Source: Trema orientale
Taxonomy: Eukaryota > Streptophyta > Magnoliopsida > Rosales > Cannabaceae
Direction: 5' to 3'
NCBI GenBank assembly: GCA_002914845.1
Contig: JXTC01000227.1
Span: 174,366 to 238,365, forward strand
DNA length: 64,000 nucleotides
Numbering within the stretch: position 1 is the stretch's first letter; each line of letters opens with the position of its first letter. A program made the position numbers and the translations under genes. The notes beneath the pieces were generated by a model, which worked only from the letters and a program-made list of their open reading frames with translations, was not told where the DNA came from and made no database searches. Shown piece by piece: positions 23,141-35,189 of the stretch.

Positions 23141-24600
23141 AACCCACCATGGATTTTGTATAGAGGAAGAGTGAGGATGTTGGCACTCCATAATCCCTTC
23201 ACTATCTTGTCAGTAGTTTAGAGCAGGAACCGCGTTCACTACTCTTATGGTCTAATGTCACCTTATAGCTTAATCTCATAACAAAACCCTATTTTTTTCA
23301 TAATGACAAAGTAAACGATCAAGCCTATCCACAACAGTCAATGAATAGAGTCATTCTAAAGATCAAGCGCAAGTGATAACACTTTAACCGTCAAAGAAAG
23401 ATCCCCATTGCTAATGGGTTTAAATGAGTTAGGCCTAGGAAGCCATGGATCCACAAAACACAGACTGACATGACATTCCAAATGTGTCAGTGAAGCTCCT
23501 TCTATAACAACTCTCTCTCCTAAAGAATACTCTTCTGAAGCTAGGAATAGCCATTTTTACATGAAGCCTGTCAAAAGGAGCAACTTGGAAAGTGCCTCCC
23601 TTTCAACAGTCAAGCTAATCCAAGCTAATTCCAAAGAAAGAGGATGAGTACGTAATCTTTATGCTTGTTTAGCTACCAATACTTGATTAAATGGACCAAT
23701 GTCCCAAAAATGTAGTTCACTTATTGATTTTGACAAAACAAATCATGTGTGCTTTAATCCAAGCCATTTTCCTCCTACAATCTGTTGTGCCCCACTAAAA
23801 TTGAAAAAAAAAAAAAAAAGAAAAAAAAAAAAAAAGAAAAGAAGACCAAATATTACTGCATAGCCCATCTAGAATTTTAAAAAGGCTCATCACATATTTT
23901 TGAATAGATTGCAAAACGGCCTTAACCAGGAACTCTCTTCCTTCAGGAAAAAATAAACTTCTATGCGAACTTTTAACTTTATCTTTAATCCCCTCAAAAG
24001 TTCTATTGTTCTGTCTTACCATAGTTGAGAGCCTAAGATATTTATCATGGCACTGAATAAAAAATATTAGTAAGTCCCAAAATACGTGCACATTGTTTCC
24101 TGTCTTATCATCAGAGCTAGGGCTAAAAGTTATAACAAAATCTCAAAATTGATCTTTTGACTAGAGACCGCTTCATACAATATAATATATTTACAAGGAC
24201 TCTACATCATAGGAATAAGCCTGCGAAAAAACTAGGCAATCATCAGTGAAGAAATGGTGGCCAAATCTTTAGAGTACCACGAGCACATTGAAAGCCTATA
24301 CGATCCCTTTTATCTTCGAGTTTAGAAAGTCATGACGACAAAGCTTCATCACAACGAAGGAAAAGATAATGGGAATATGACACCTTGTCTCAACCTTTTA
24401 GATGGTAACTCCCATTAGGTTTAACATTAAGGAAATGCAGCCTATCACTCGATTAATCAACTTTTGCCTAAAACCTATTTTCTTCATCACAATCCTAAGA
24501 AAACACCATTCCATATGGTTGTATGCTTTACTCGTATCCAATTTTAAGGCAATAAAGCCCTTATTCCATTGTTTTATTTGCATAATGATTAGAGCATCTC
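23141..24600 (-). pseudogene. LINE remnant, reverse transcriptase portion
   Basis: Minus-strand frames at 24583-24398 (KGFIALKLDTSKAYNHMEW, then CFLRIVMKKIGF) and 24091-23795 (KYLRLSTMV, FFPEGREFLVKAVLQS, YVMSLFKILDGLCS) match reverse transcriptase and the following region of plant L1-type LINEs as I recall them. About 23490-23430 reads DPWLPRPNS and ISNGDLSLTVK, the usual next segment. Stops and frameshifts are frequent and the catalytic core of RT is not intact. This is the 5'-ward half of the LINE whose 3' half is at 10690-11797; endonuclease and ORF1 are absent. Confidence 0.8.
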
Positions 24601-25236
24601 AAAGACCATAATCACATTATCAGTATTACTATACATTACAAATTTTTATTTTGCACGTATTATAAGACATATGTAAACTGCATAAAATTTGATACATAAT
24701 CATAATAAGTACTGGGAAAATAATAAAAGAAAACGAGAGAAACTTAGGACAGAGAGTAATGAGAGAGAATAAAAATCAAAACATTAAGAGAGAATGAGAA
24801 GAAAGAGCATTGAGTGAGGAATATGGAGAATGAAAATTCAGTATAAGGAGACAGAATAACATATTTTACTCATTTTTTTGGTGTATAAACTAATGTATCA
24901 TTTACCATATAATTTTTTTAAGTATCATAATAAGTTATATTATATAAAATCACCACTAACCATAATATTGTCTTGTTTAAGTTGTATAAACAAATTGACC
25001 CCTAAACATAATATTGTATTGAAATTGTACAATACAATTATTTATACAATGTACCAAACAAGTCATAAAGTAAAGTCAACTACCCCTAAAAAAAGAAAAA
25101 GCAATTGGGCTAGCTAAAGATTTCCGCACATAAATGGTAAGCTTAAGATCATTGATAACTATGCCCCACCTCAAATCCCCGCCCCTAAAGTGAGGGTAGG
25201 AGGGAATGAGCTTGCTACAAAATTTCTGTAGATTCC
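24601..25236. other. A+T-rich spacer, nothing identified
   Basis: No gene or clear repeat boundary was recognised. Confidence 0.45.
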
Positions 25237-25486
25237 GGCTCCATTTGGAATTTGGATTTTTGGAGGGAAAGAAAAAAAATTTCAAAGAATTTCATTCTCT
25301 TGTTTGGATTGAATCAATAAACTATTAAAAAAAAAATCTTCAATAAAAGTAAAAGTTTAATTTGATGTTATTTTTTAGTATATAGAAAATAAAGTTAATT
25401 TTTAGAAAAAGTATTTTTCTCTTTCTTTTTCCATGACTTTTTCGTTGTAATTTTTTTCCTTCAAAATTCGGGTTCCAAACGGAGCC
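25237..25486. mobile_element. MITE-like element, GGCTCC...GGAGCC ends
   Basis: The left end reads GGCTCCATTTGGAATTTGGA and the reverse complement of the right end reads GGCTCCGTTTGGAACCCGAA. The similarity extends about 40 bases. The 250-bp interior is A+T-rich and non-coding. No TSD of a standard length was found, so the superfamily is open. Confidence 0.65.
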
Positions 25487-25607
25487 TTAGTATACCTTAA
25501 TAGAAAGATTTGCTAATTTGTAATGAAAATTAGTAAATATGATCATAATATTGTGCATTCTATTCAATGGGGAAAAAATCAACATGATATAGTGGTGAAA
25601 ATAAAGA

Positions 25608-26663
25608 CAAAATATCCTACGGGCCCCACTTTTGCTCATTGTTGTTATTTAACTCCTTATGTCTAAAATTTCGCATCTACACCCCAACTTTTATGAATGT
25701 GATATCATTTTGCCTTAATTTTTACTATTGTTTCGATGTCAACTTTTCCCAATTAGGATATTAGAAATCTAAGTATGTGGGCACAAACATGATTGTACTA
25801 GAAATACTCTTTGTTAAGGAGATTTGTTGGACTTATATGTTGGTAGGTATACAACAGAGAAAATTCTCTTAGGTTTAACAAATATGAGAAATTAAGAATT
25901 TTAATGACATTTAAAAAAAATTTACATTGTCTACTAACTGGGGCAAATGAGCATCGCATGGGACAAAACAATACTACACTATTAAGAATTAGAGTTTGTG
26001 GCGTTGGAGGTCCCCATTTTCTTTAATTAGTGACCGCTTAGTCATGAACCAATTATTGACAATGATATCATTTTTAGTCAAAAACTATTAACACCATTAA
26101 AAATTGAATGAAAGAAAAAGTGTGTAACGTATACTTAAAAATAACCCCTCTAATATTTGAGAAGGTCTCTTCTTTCTTTCTTACCAAAAAAGATCTTACT
26201 ATCACTGATTAGTTAATTCAAAAACTTTTCTAAACATTTATTTAGTAATTAGTTAATTCAAAGACTTTTCTAAACATTTATTTAGTTCATAGACCAAACG
26301 GTCACCATACAAAGAATTCAGGCACCGTTAGCGTTACAAACCCAAATTTTTGGGCAACGCAGGCAAACTCTTTAAAGGAAATTAGAGTGTCTTTTTTTTA
26401 TAACATTTGATTTTGACAAATACTGTTAATCTCTTTTCATAGCTAAATGGTAGTGTATACACTAGGTATATTTATACTGACTATATTAATTTTAAAGTTA
26501 CGTACATCATACTCTAACTTGACAAATACATTGACACCAATCATTTTGTTACAACATTTAAACAGACCCAAAATTTGGTGATTTTGTTATAAGACCAAAT
26601 TTTTAAACATTGAAATGTGAGGTAAAAAAACGACTAGCAAAAGTGGGGCTGTAGGGTATTTTG
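25608..26663. mobile_element. 1.06-kb element with ~29-bp TIRs, non-coding
   Basis: The left end reads CAAAATATCCTACGGGCCCC then ACTTTTGCT; the reverse complement of the right end reads CAAAATACCCTACAGCCCC then ACTTTTGCT. No transposase-like frame lies between. No TSD was identified. The pairing could be chance-assisted, but the length and order of the match make a TIR element likely. Confidence 0.55.
26208..26287 (+). repeat. 40-bp tandem duplication
   Basis: Two nearly identical copies containing ATTAGTTAATTCAAA and CTTTTCTAAACATTTATTTA lie side by side within the 1.06-kb TIR element. Confidence 0.85.
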
Positions 26664-27017
26664 ACCTAAAATAAACAGGAAAAACTTCTTGTTCAGTGGG
26701 GAAAAAAATCTCCACAAGGCAGCCGTGCTGTTAGTGTTATGTCTTAAAAGAAATGCTCAATTATCTTCTGTTTCTTTGGCTTTTAAAGTCCGACACTAGT
26801 TATGACCTAAGGCATATATTAAAAGTTGCTTAAAAAGAAGAAAAAGAAACAAGGTAGCATAATGTGAAATAAGATTACTAAAAGCAACCATTTGCAGTAC
26901 TCATAACCAAGAAATAATCAGAAACTCCCTAGGTGTAAAACCCATTAATTGGAAAACAAGGTCGGTCAATAAGACTTGAAAAACTATTAACCCCATCAAA
27001 GTCTGAAAGCATCCAAA

Positions 27018-28443
27018 TCATTGAGCCTTGACATGCTGCTGAACAACATGAAGAGCTTCATGATCTTCCCCAAAATCCTGCAAATTGACAAGTAAAGAAA
27101 CAAACACAAAACCAATGTGAAAAATACAAACATTTTAAAGTAATGAATTAACAATATATAGAACCACTTAGATTACATTTCTTATCTGGAAAAACTCGAA
27201 GCTAGAAGCATACCTTGATGACAACACAGGAGCATCCGACTACCTTCCTAGCCTTCCCCTCGGAATCAATCTTGCACAACTGTATTTAAAAGGTTCCAAT
27301 CAAACCAATGCAAATTGAAGAAAACCACAACCAAAGGGTCAAAAAAAATCAAAATCAAAATCAACCAAAACAGTTCGCTATCCCAATGACTAGGGTGAAA
27401 ATTTAAATGATAACATACACAACTTGAATCCGACCCTTGCACAATTGGGAAACAAAATCTAAAATAGGTCCACTACAATTAGTGAAATTAGAAAAGAAAA
27501 ACAAAAGCAGTGAATCCCTGTCCTTTCTCATTCTCTTCCAAAACTCTGCCCGTAATAATTCTTTTCCTAAATCAAACTAAACGGCTGGAATCAGACCTGT
27601 TAAGCTAACATTCTTGGACAAAATTAAGCTGATAAGCTTGACACAAATTTAAGCAGAAACACTTCCAACCTAGTTAATGACACGACTACACGATTGGAAG
27701 CTAACCCATTAAGCTAAAATCCTTGGGACCAAACCAAACAGACAAGCATGACAATAACTCAAAGTGACACTGGCACGAAATCAACTTGAATCAAAATAAA
27801 AAAGAAAAATACAATAAAGAGAGTTTCGGAAAGCACTTACACCAGCCCACTCTCCAAGAGTCTTGGCGCTTGGGACAGTCAACATGTTTACATTATGATC
27901 AGCGCAAAGGGCTTTTACGAGTTTAACATAGTCAGGCTGGTCACAGTCCTCAGCCAAGACGCAGAGCTGTGCCGCATGCTTTTCGATGACCTTGGCACCT
28001 TCATGAAGGCCACGGGCAAGGCCCCCGTGGGCCAAAGACTTCCTCAACACTAGCTGTAATGCCGTCATGATGTCCATGGGCTCCCCAAGAGCTGGGGCTG
28101 CTGCCTCAACGGCCACCGGAGCTTCTTCACTGCATCAAAGCAGTTTCTAAAACACAGTAAGACTACTTTCTCCTCCAATCCACATAAACCCATTGACCCA
28201 GAAAAACAAATACCCATATAAACACACGAAAGGGTCTCCTTTTACATATATCATTTCTAAGTCTGAACTAGGATCTATGAATTCCATTTACAATTACTTC
28301 ATAAAACCCTAAAAATACAATGGACTTTCTTGTGTTGTTTTTGGAGAAATACCCAAATTGCTTAACATAATAATAGCGACTCAGAGATCTTATAAAGAGT
28401 GAATTCAACGAGAACATATGATCTTTGGTACATACCCTGACAT
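27018..28443 (-). CDS. RPS12: Small ribosomal subunit protein eS12 (RPS12), 4 coding exons
   Basis: eS12 is a cytosolic 40S ribosomal protein with an L7Ae/L30e-like fold. Coding exons on the minus strand are 28443-28436 (MSG split codon), 28129-27841, 27279-27214 and 27077-27018, with stop TGA at 27020-27018. Together they make 423 nt, or 140 residues, the usual size for plant eS12. Signature stretches include VLAEDCDQPDYVKLVKALCA, LLTVPSAKTLGEWAG-type sequence (here MLTVPSAKTLGEWAG), LCKIDSEGKARKVVGCSC and a C-terminal DFGEDHEALHVVQQHV. All introns have GT...AG borders. A 5' UTR intron (28609-28484) is also supported. No damage is seen, so it looks functional. Confidence 0.95.
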
Positions 28444-28483
28444 TTTCGTTCCTGATGCTTAAAACTGCTTCTCCTTATTGAAA

Positions 28484-28609
28484 CTGCATAAACACAGAGG
28501 CCAAAAATCAAATCCCCAGTACTGAATCTCAATCAAATATGTATGATGGGTATACATAGATACAAATGTATATTTATAGAGAGAGAGGGAGAGAGTGAGA
28601 GGAGATGAC
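28484..28609 (-). other. Putative 5' UTR intron of RPS12
   Basis: Donor CTTCAAG|GTCATC and acceptor TTATGCAG|TTTCAA are well placed upstream of the start codon; leader introns are common in plant ribosomal protein genes. The donor is not perfect, so this is inferred. Confidence 0.5.
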
Positions 28610-28690
28610 CTTGAAGGCTGAGATGAGATACCCGATGCTGATAGTGCTCTGCTCTGCGTCAAAAACGAAAGCAGCTGATGTGAATGTGGA

Positions 28691-28724
28691 TTTTATATGA
28701 CAAACCCTGGACTTAAAACCCTAA
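28691..28724 (-). promoter_or_regulatory. RPS12 core promoter: TATA box and telo-box
   Basis: On the minus strand, TTAGGGTTT (telo-box, 28724-28716) is followed by TATAAAA (28697-28691). Telo-boxes are characteristic of plant ribosomal protein promoters and link expression to growing tissue. The order and spacing fit transcription starting near 28665. Confidence 0.65.
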
Positions 28725-28734
28725 CAAACAAACG

Positions 28735-28920
28735 GCATGTCGTTCTTTTTAAGAATTTTGCTGTCGTTAAAGTTGAAAACGACTTCTTATTCATTACGTG
28801 TCGTTTAAGACTTGCTAATGGTAATTGCAATACTAATTGTCCTTTTAAAAATTTAAACGACAAGTAGTTACCAACTTTAAGAATAGATATTGACGACATG
28901 TCGTTAAAATTTTAAAGTAC
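28735..28920. repeat. Short degenerate palindromic repeats around a GACATGTC core
   Basis: Variants of the palindrome ACGACATGTCGT occur at both ends of this stretch, just upstream of the RPS12 promoter, with shorter CGAC/GTCGT words between. It resembles a decayed MITE but boundaries are unclear. Confidence 0.35.
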
Positions 28921-29887
28921 ATTGTCCTTTATATTAAACCAATTAATTGTATACTGGGTTTTAGAGTTAATTTCACTCGTGTCCCCCGAAATATACCCAT
29001 GGAAAAATTTTAGTTTCTAAATTTTCGACTTACATATCACAACCTTGATGAATCAATATACAATTGTTACATAAAACATTGTGAAAAATCGTTAAAGTTT
29101 TTAGCGCATGATCAATTGTTAGAATAATTATTTGGGCATAATCCCTAGAGCCATTTTCTAATAAGCCTTTTTTCAGCGCTCTTACAAGAAATTGAGTGAC
29201 AATATCATCTCCAAAGCTTCTTACAAGAAATTGAGGCACAATAGCATCTCCAAAGCTTCACACGAACTATTATCGTGAAATTTGATTTTGTGAAGTAAAT
29301 TGGGGTCGTTTGCAAAATAGACCATTTGGAAAAGGACTTTCGGTAGATAATCTACTTTTAAAAACTATTTACAAAATAAGTTTAGTTATAACTCAATAAT
29401 AGGGACTTATCGAAATTTAACCAAATTTTGGGCCCAATTTCAGTAAATGTCCTTTTGTCAAATGTTATAGTAAAATGACCGGTATATATGCTTATATACC
29501 AAGTGTAAAATTTTATATACCAAGTGTAAAAAATTATATACCCAGTGCATTTCAGTACAGTAATTAAAATTAGTAGATATGTGTATCTACTAAGTGTAAA
29601 AATATATATACATAGACATTTAGCTATAAAATTTTAAAAATGGGCATCTACTTAATCAAATTTAAAATCTTGGTTATCTACTTAAATTTCTCTCAATTTA
29701 TTTTAATACTCAACATGCTTACCAAACTATTTAAAAGTCTTTCTTACCTATAAATAGGCTTTTTAAAAAAATATCTACTAGATTGGGACTCGTAAATATA
29801 CATAAAGGACTTTAAAATAGTTTAGTTTCCCAAATTCACCAAAGGAATTTTCACTCATAAAGATAAGAAGAAACCACATTTGTTAGC
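28921..29887. other. A+T-rich spacer, nothing identified
   Basis: Short local repeats such as TATATACCAAGTGTAAAA (twice near 29493-29530) are present but no gene or bounded element was recognised. Confidence 0.45.
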
Positions 29888-30128
29888 GTGATTTTGATTG
29901 TGAAGTTTTAGTTTGTCTACGGGTGGATTTACACTGTTAGTTCATAGATTTCCAGTGTGATTTTGAAGATAATTTCCTAATTGAGAAATAAATGGAAAAG
30001 ATTAAACGTGATTTTGATTGTGAAGTTCTAGTTTGTCTACAGGTGGATTTACACTGTTAATTCCATAGATTTCCAGTGTGATTGTGAAGATAATTTCGTA
30101 ATTGCGAAATAGATGGAAAAGATTAAAC
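29888..30128 (+). repeat. 120-bp tandem duplication
   Basis: Two copies start GTGATTTTGATTGTGAAGTT at 29888 and 30008 and end GGAAAAGATTAAAC. They differ at only a handful of positions. They are non-coding. Confidence 0.9.
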
Positions 30129-32410
30129 TTAACCCAATATGTATAGGAATGTGTGGTAAATATTCGTGGTTTTGGTATTTGCTCTTAATTTTGTGCATGT
30201 TTTGGCTTGTTCTTTTGCACAAAGAAAGAGTTAAATTGTAGGGATGGCAAAAAAACGGGTATAGTTATCTCAGGCCCATCCATATAGAGGAAAATCTTAC
30301 CCATAACCATGACATTTTATTATTTAAGCTCCCATCATTTTAGGCCTAATCATATCCATTTCTAATATTGTGCTATTTTTATATGCTTAATTGTGTCTAT
30401 TTTTCAATATTATGATGTTTTCATGCTTAATATTGTCCGTTTTTTATTTGTACAATTTTTTAATCTAATTGTGTCTGCTATAAATAGTGTTATTTTCTTA
30501 TCTAATCATGCTCGTTTTCTATATTAGTTTATTTTCGTATCAAAACCATACTCTTTTTTTTTCTACGTTAGATATGATTTTCGTGCATAATTATTTCTTA
30601 TTCTCGTATTGATCCTGTACATCGAGCTTGTTCAAATTTAGTTTTTTTTTTTTAATTATTGTTACTATGTATTTATTTTAATGTGATTATGGAAATATTA
30701 CTTGTTAATCATTATGTAATAAAAAGAAAATATTTATGAAATTTAGATAAACTTTTATATGAAACAGTTCTAAATTGAAATATTACAAATTTATGTAAGA
30801 AATGAGAATTAATTTGATTGAATTTTTATAATCTGATTACATCAAACTAGGTTGATTTCCTACCTAAATGTATCAAAGAACGTAACTCAAAAATTAAAAA
30901 TATTTTACATCAAATATTGTTTAATACCAACTTCTAAAATTTGAGTACTCCAACTTAGTTGGCACCCAAACAATATCGAAATAAATAACATAAAATTATG
31001 ATTAACACTAAACTAACTATATTTTCCTTCCTTAACTTAAAAGGCTTTCTATTAGACATGGGTTTTGGCCTTTGGACCCTCAAGATTTTTGAACCCTTTG
31101 GCCCAAACTTACTAAGTTTTTGGGTTTTTTAATAAAATTTGACAAATGCCTATTTTATTTTATTTCAAAAATACCATTTTTTATGTATATAATTTATATG
31201 TATAATGTGTATAGTATATATTTGCAATATAATTTTTTACCTATAGTTAACATTAACAGTGTAAATTTATATTTATGGTATACATTTTGAAATGTATACT
31301 GATTTTTAGATATAATTTTTTTTTAACAAAATTTATTCCATAATATATATTTTATTTATAGAATACTTGTGATTTACATTTCTCTAAAAATAAGTATCTA
31401 TGAAAATATGCTTAAGAAAATTATTATTTATTTACTTTTCTGAAAAAAAAAATTTACGTTTATCTATAAAATTGTTATTGTCTTTATGCAAAAATTGAAA
31501 TTATGCCAATATTCTTAAAATATAATTTTAACTGTAGTATTTTTTTGCGAATTAATTATTATTGTTTATCATACCTATTATGCTAAATGTCATGTCAACA
31601 TATGCAGTTACTAATTGTATCGTATCGTACTGAATATAATTACTAATCGTGTTATGTCATGTCGTGTCAAGTTATAATCGTATCGTACACCTGTGTATTC
31701 TGGCCTAGTTTGACATCAAATAAAAAAAAAAAATACCTACTGGATTGGTGCCATATAATATTTACATATTTTCATATTGAACCAACATCAAATAAAACAT
31801 ATACTTAATAGTTTTCAAATTCTTAAGTTTAAATATATGAGCATATATAAGTCTCCAAACTTATTATTTTTAAAAGATATATAAATATAAGTTGTGTAAT
31901 TTTGGATAATATTAAAAAAAAAAAAACTCATCTCTTTTAGCCTTTAGCAAAAAAAACCTACGTCTTTTTATTAATATCAAATAAAATTTCTATTTGTGTT
32001 TTTCTATTAAATCTCACCGAATTCACATATACAGTGAAAGCTGGAGCTTAAAATTATTGCAGAAACGTCTTTATCTTTTAAAATTGTCTATTGACATCTA
32101 TATAAGTAGCTAGAAGGCAACAATCTAGACTGAGAAATGATCTATAATTTCTTAAGAATATAATAGTAACAGCTTTCATGCACACATAACTTCTTTTTTT
32201 TGAATTTTGCTATCTAATTTTAAAAGTTAAAAATATTTGCTTTTAACGATTTTAACTATATATTTGAATTCGATGAAATTTGATTTAAAAAAATATGAAT
32301 AAAATGTTTTATTTGATATTAGTGAAAAGACATTGGTTTTTTCTAATAAAAACCTAAAAATCATGGGTTTTTTTTTGGATATTATCCCAACTAAATATAT
32401 ATATATATAG

Positions 32411-32651
32411 GTTGCCAATCCAGTATATATATATATATTTTACGTATGTATAGGTTTTTTTTTAGCCGTTGGATCATTGTCTAACGGTAATCCAACGGCT
32501 ATAATGATGTACATGAAATGACGTGCATCATTAATGCTATTTCTCTCACCTACTTTTTACTATAAAAAGATGTGCATGATAAATTTTGATTGCCCAAAAT
32601 AATACCTATGTTATGTATAAGTAAAAAAAAATACCTACTGGATTGGTGCCC
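32411..32651 (-). mobile_element. MITE family member A (~240 bp), reverse orientation
   Basis: The ends are GTTGCCAATCCAGTA and, as the reverse complement of the right end, GGCACCAATCCAGTAGGTA. The interior holds CCGTTGGATCATTGTCTAAC, ATGATGTACATGAAATGACG and TGCATCATTAATGCTATTTC, shared in reverse complement with copies at 32647-32890 and 62825-63059. No coding region. Confidence 0.75.
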
Positions 32652-32890
32652 ATATACCAGTATGTATTTTTTTTTTTTTTTTTACCTTTGCATAGGTATC
32701 AATTTGGCCAATGAAAACTTTTTTTACACATTTTTTTATATTAAAAAGTAAGAGAGAGAAATAGTATTAATGATGCATGTCTTTTCATGTACATTATTAT
32801 AGCTGTTAGATCACTATTAGATGATGATCTAACGGCTAAAAAAATTACCTACACATAGGTAAAAAAAAAAAAACCTACTGGATTGGCAAT
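32647..32890 (+). mobile_element. MITE family member B (~240 bp), adjoining A in opposite orientation
   Basis: It contains TTTGGCCAATGAAAACTTTT, AAGTAAGAGAGAGAAATAGT, ATTAATGATGCATGTCTTTT and ends CCTACTGGATTGGCAAT. It abuts member A with an overlap of a few bases, giving a head-to-head pair able to form a ~240-bp imperfect stem. A loose end of the same family (TACCTACTGGATTGGTGCC) also occurs at about 31732-31750. Confidence 0.75.
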
Positions 32891-33597
32891 CTATATATAT
32901 ATTCACATATATTAATACGATTGTGTACATTGAGACAGTATATGGATTATGCTAATACTATCTTCGCACGATACTAATATATTTGCAAGTCGATTATTCT
33001 CTGGTCCTAATCGTTTTCTTGCTTGAACGGTTTTTCTCTTTCCATTAGAATCAGACAATTATAGATTGCCCATAACCATGGTATATATTGCCACCTCTAG
33101 TGTTAACTAGTCTTGTCTCCCTCTCTAATTAAATTTTATATTATGCCCTCTTGAAAGGTGTACGTCTTAGGTGCATGTCTACTTTCCGTTGAAAATTAAC
33201 CATATGTAACCAAGGGTTCTTTCATATAACAATTGCATAATTTGAATTAGTGTACCACACTTTTCCTTAGAAGAAAATATTTGTTATACGTTACTTGTTC
33301 AAAATGTGAGAGCCAACTTGTTACCATGGCTATATTTTTAGAGCAATTAGTGAAATATTGTTGTCGTTGTGGCATGTGGATATATATTTTCAGTATCGGC
33401 ATCACTAGTCTGACTGACGTCAGTTGTATCTAAAAATTAAGCATGGTATCGTTTTACGATCAGAAAACGTCAAAGATTGTGAGCGCGATAATGATCTAAA
33501 GTTTTTCGTCTTCGGTTTTCCACAAGATAAAAGGCAAAATTCTGCACAAGTAAGCTCAATAAAACCACAGGACGTAACAGAGCCACAAAGAAGAAGA

Positions 33598-34070
33598 GAA
33601 GCATCATCAGTAAGTACAAGAAATGAAAATAGTTCAAAGGTCGTCAGTAGTAGCTAGATGATAGAGCACATTAGAAATGTGGATCATTCGAGGCAAAGAG
33701 GCAGGAACAGCATTTTTCTATTCTTTTTTGGTTTTGCCCACAAATTCAAAAAGCTTCTCTCTTTTTCTGCTTTCCAAACCGACCATGCCAACATTGTAGA
33801 AAAACTAAGGCTTTGGTTTTGGTTTGGTCTAGTCTAGTCATTTTTTGCGATTTATCGGTTATTTTGTCAACCCTAAAGAGAAGCATCATCAATAAGCGTA
33901 AGAAACGAAAATAGATCAAATAAGCAACAAGTAGATAATAGAAGTATAAAAAAAAAATTCATAAACAAAAGGACCTCTTGCCAAAAGTGCACATTAGAAA
34001 TGTGGATTCCTGGCAAAGAGGCACGAACAGCTCTCTAATCTTCTGCGGTTTTGCCCACAAATTCATTCAA
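33598..34070 (+). repeat. Duplicated CAF1 3' flank, ~290-bp period
   Basis: Copy 1 (about 33598-33752) and copy 2 (about 33889-34070) share GAAGCATCATCA, CACATTAGAAATGTGGAT, GGCAAAGAGGCA and GGTTTTGCCCACAAATTCA in the same order. Copy 2 lies directly past the CAF1 stop codon and is probably its 3' UTR, so copy 1 looks like a duplicated 3' UTR/terminator segment. Confidence 0.75.
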
Positions 34071-34100
34071 ATAAAGCCTTTTTTTTTTTTAATATCTTTT

Positions 34101-34928
34101 TCAATGAGTATTATTCTGTCCATTCTCAACACCTAAACCATACAAAACACCAGCATACTTGTCCAGAGAACCACTAAAGAAATTCTCTTTGAGTTTCCTG
34201 AATGTACAAGAAGTAAGCAAACTATCCGAGCCCGCCTGGTGACAGATCCCAACTCTCTCCACTTCCAACAACTCAGCCAGCTTGTTCAACCCGCCGTGAA
34301 GGCTGTTGCAGAACTTCATCAAGTGCTTGATATCATACACAGTTGGGAAGTACATGTTGATCAAATTGAAGAACCCCAATTGTGTATCAGGCAAATTCTG
34401 GCACGTCAACAGCTTAAGCAAGTACCCGAAATCATACCCGCTGTGGAAAGTAACCCAATGCACACTGTCATTCAGCACAATCCCCGACGACATCAGCAGC
34501 TCCCCGAACCGCTGCGCGTCGATGCCATTCTCGTTGTTCTTCTTGAAATCGATGCCGCTCTGGCGCAGGAGCTCGATGGAATCGTTGGCGAAGACGTCCT
34601 CGTTGACGTTGAATTCGCGGAAGTTGAACTGCCAAACGCAGCACTGGTCGGTTCCACAGGTGGGCAAGTTGCCCTCCTCGTCCGAGAATGTCAGGCCCAA
34701 CTGGATCAACTTCAACATATCGACGTTGTTCTTCAACGTCTGGTAATGGAAGTCGTAGCTGTTCTTGAAATTTCCCACCGGTCGAAGAACGATCCCGGGG
34801 AACTCCGTATCCATGGCGACGTACGGATACTCGTCCACAATTTCGCGGATTAGAGCGAATTCCTCCTCAAGATTTCCATCCCAAACCTCACGAATATGAA
34901 TCGAATCGGTTTTCGGTAAGAGCGGCAT
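34101..34928 (-). CDS. CAF1: CCR4-associated factor 1 (CAF1/POP2) poly(A) deadenylase, intronless CDS
   Basis: CAF1 is a 3'-5' exoribonuclease of the CCR4-NOT complex that shortens mRNA poly(A) tails. The 275-residue protein is the normal length for plant CAF1. All DEDDh catalytic residues are present: D40 and E42 in MDTEFPG, D166 in SGYDFGYL, and H230 and D235 in [11 protein letters not shown]. Other family stretches are [13 protein letters not shown] near the N-terminus, [13 protein letters not shown] (99-111) and [16 protein letters not shown] (157-172). The start [10 protein letters not shown] is the usual type for the family. The coding region has no intron, as in many plant CAF1 genes; a 5' UTR intron lies upstream. 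It looks intact. The subclass (CAF1-6/7/11-like) is a guess. Confidence 0.96.
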   Translation of the reverse strand: MPLLPKTDSIHIREVWDGNLEEEFALIREIVDEYPYVAMDTEFPGIVLRPVGNFKNSYDFHYQTLKNNVDMLKLIQLGLTFSDEEGNLPTCGTDQCCVWQFNFREFNVNEDVFANDSIELLRQSGIDFKKNNENGIDAQRFGELLMSSGIVLNDSVHWVTFHSGYDFGYLLKLLTCQNLPDTQLGFFNLINMYFPTVYDIKHLMKFCNSLHGGLNKLAELLEVERVGICHQAGSDSLLTSCTFRKLKENFFSGSLDKYAGVLYGLGVENGQNNTH

Positions 34929-35042
34929 TCCTCAAACCTCCTCCCCCCCCCAAAAAAAAAAACCCTAGGCAAAAGAAAAAGAAGAGAGATTTCAGATCGA
35001 AACGGCGAAATCTGTAACCCAGATTAATCGATTCGAAGAGAT

Positions 35043-35189
35043 CTGCAAGGAATTTCAATAATTACAGGCATTAATCAAACAATATTAGATTAATCAGACC
35101 TTGAAATTTCCTAAAATGGATTGAAACAAGAAAGAGAAATTGATACAGAGGAAACCCTAGAAATGAGAGAGAAAGAGTTGGAATCTGAC
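35043..35189 (-). other. 5' UTR intron of CAF1
   Basis: Donor TTCTAAG|GTCAGA at 35190/35189 and acceptor CCTTGCAG|ATCTCT at 35043/35042 bracket a T-rich 147-bp intron. The leader then continues to the start codon at 34928 and contains CTAGGGTTT. The promoter would lie near 35250-35400. Inferred from motifs alone. Confidence 0.6.

Larger units (their letters stand above)
30239..33099. mobile_element. Possible non-autonomous hAT-type element remnant
   Basis: The left end reads TAGGGATGGCAAAAAAACGG and the reverse complement of the right end reads TAGAGGTGGCAATATATACC, resembling the TAGGGGTGGCAA ends of many plant hAT elements. The interior includes GTCATGTCGTGTCAAG near 31650, a phrase common in such elements. 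No clean 8-bp TSD was found, there is no transposase frame, and other MITEs are nested inside. The span could instead be two unrelated fragments. Confidence 0.35.

Noticed and set aside
33424..33657. Plus-strand 77-codon frame with a charged, Ser-rich end
   Set aside because: Its 3' part is the duplicated CAF1 3' flank, and no protein family was recognised.
34239..34853. Plus-strand frames of 204 and 146 codons
   Set aside because: They are antisense shadows of the intact CAF1 coding region, whose catalytic residues are all present on the minus strand.
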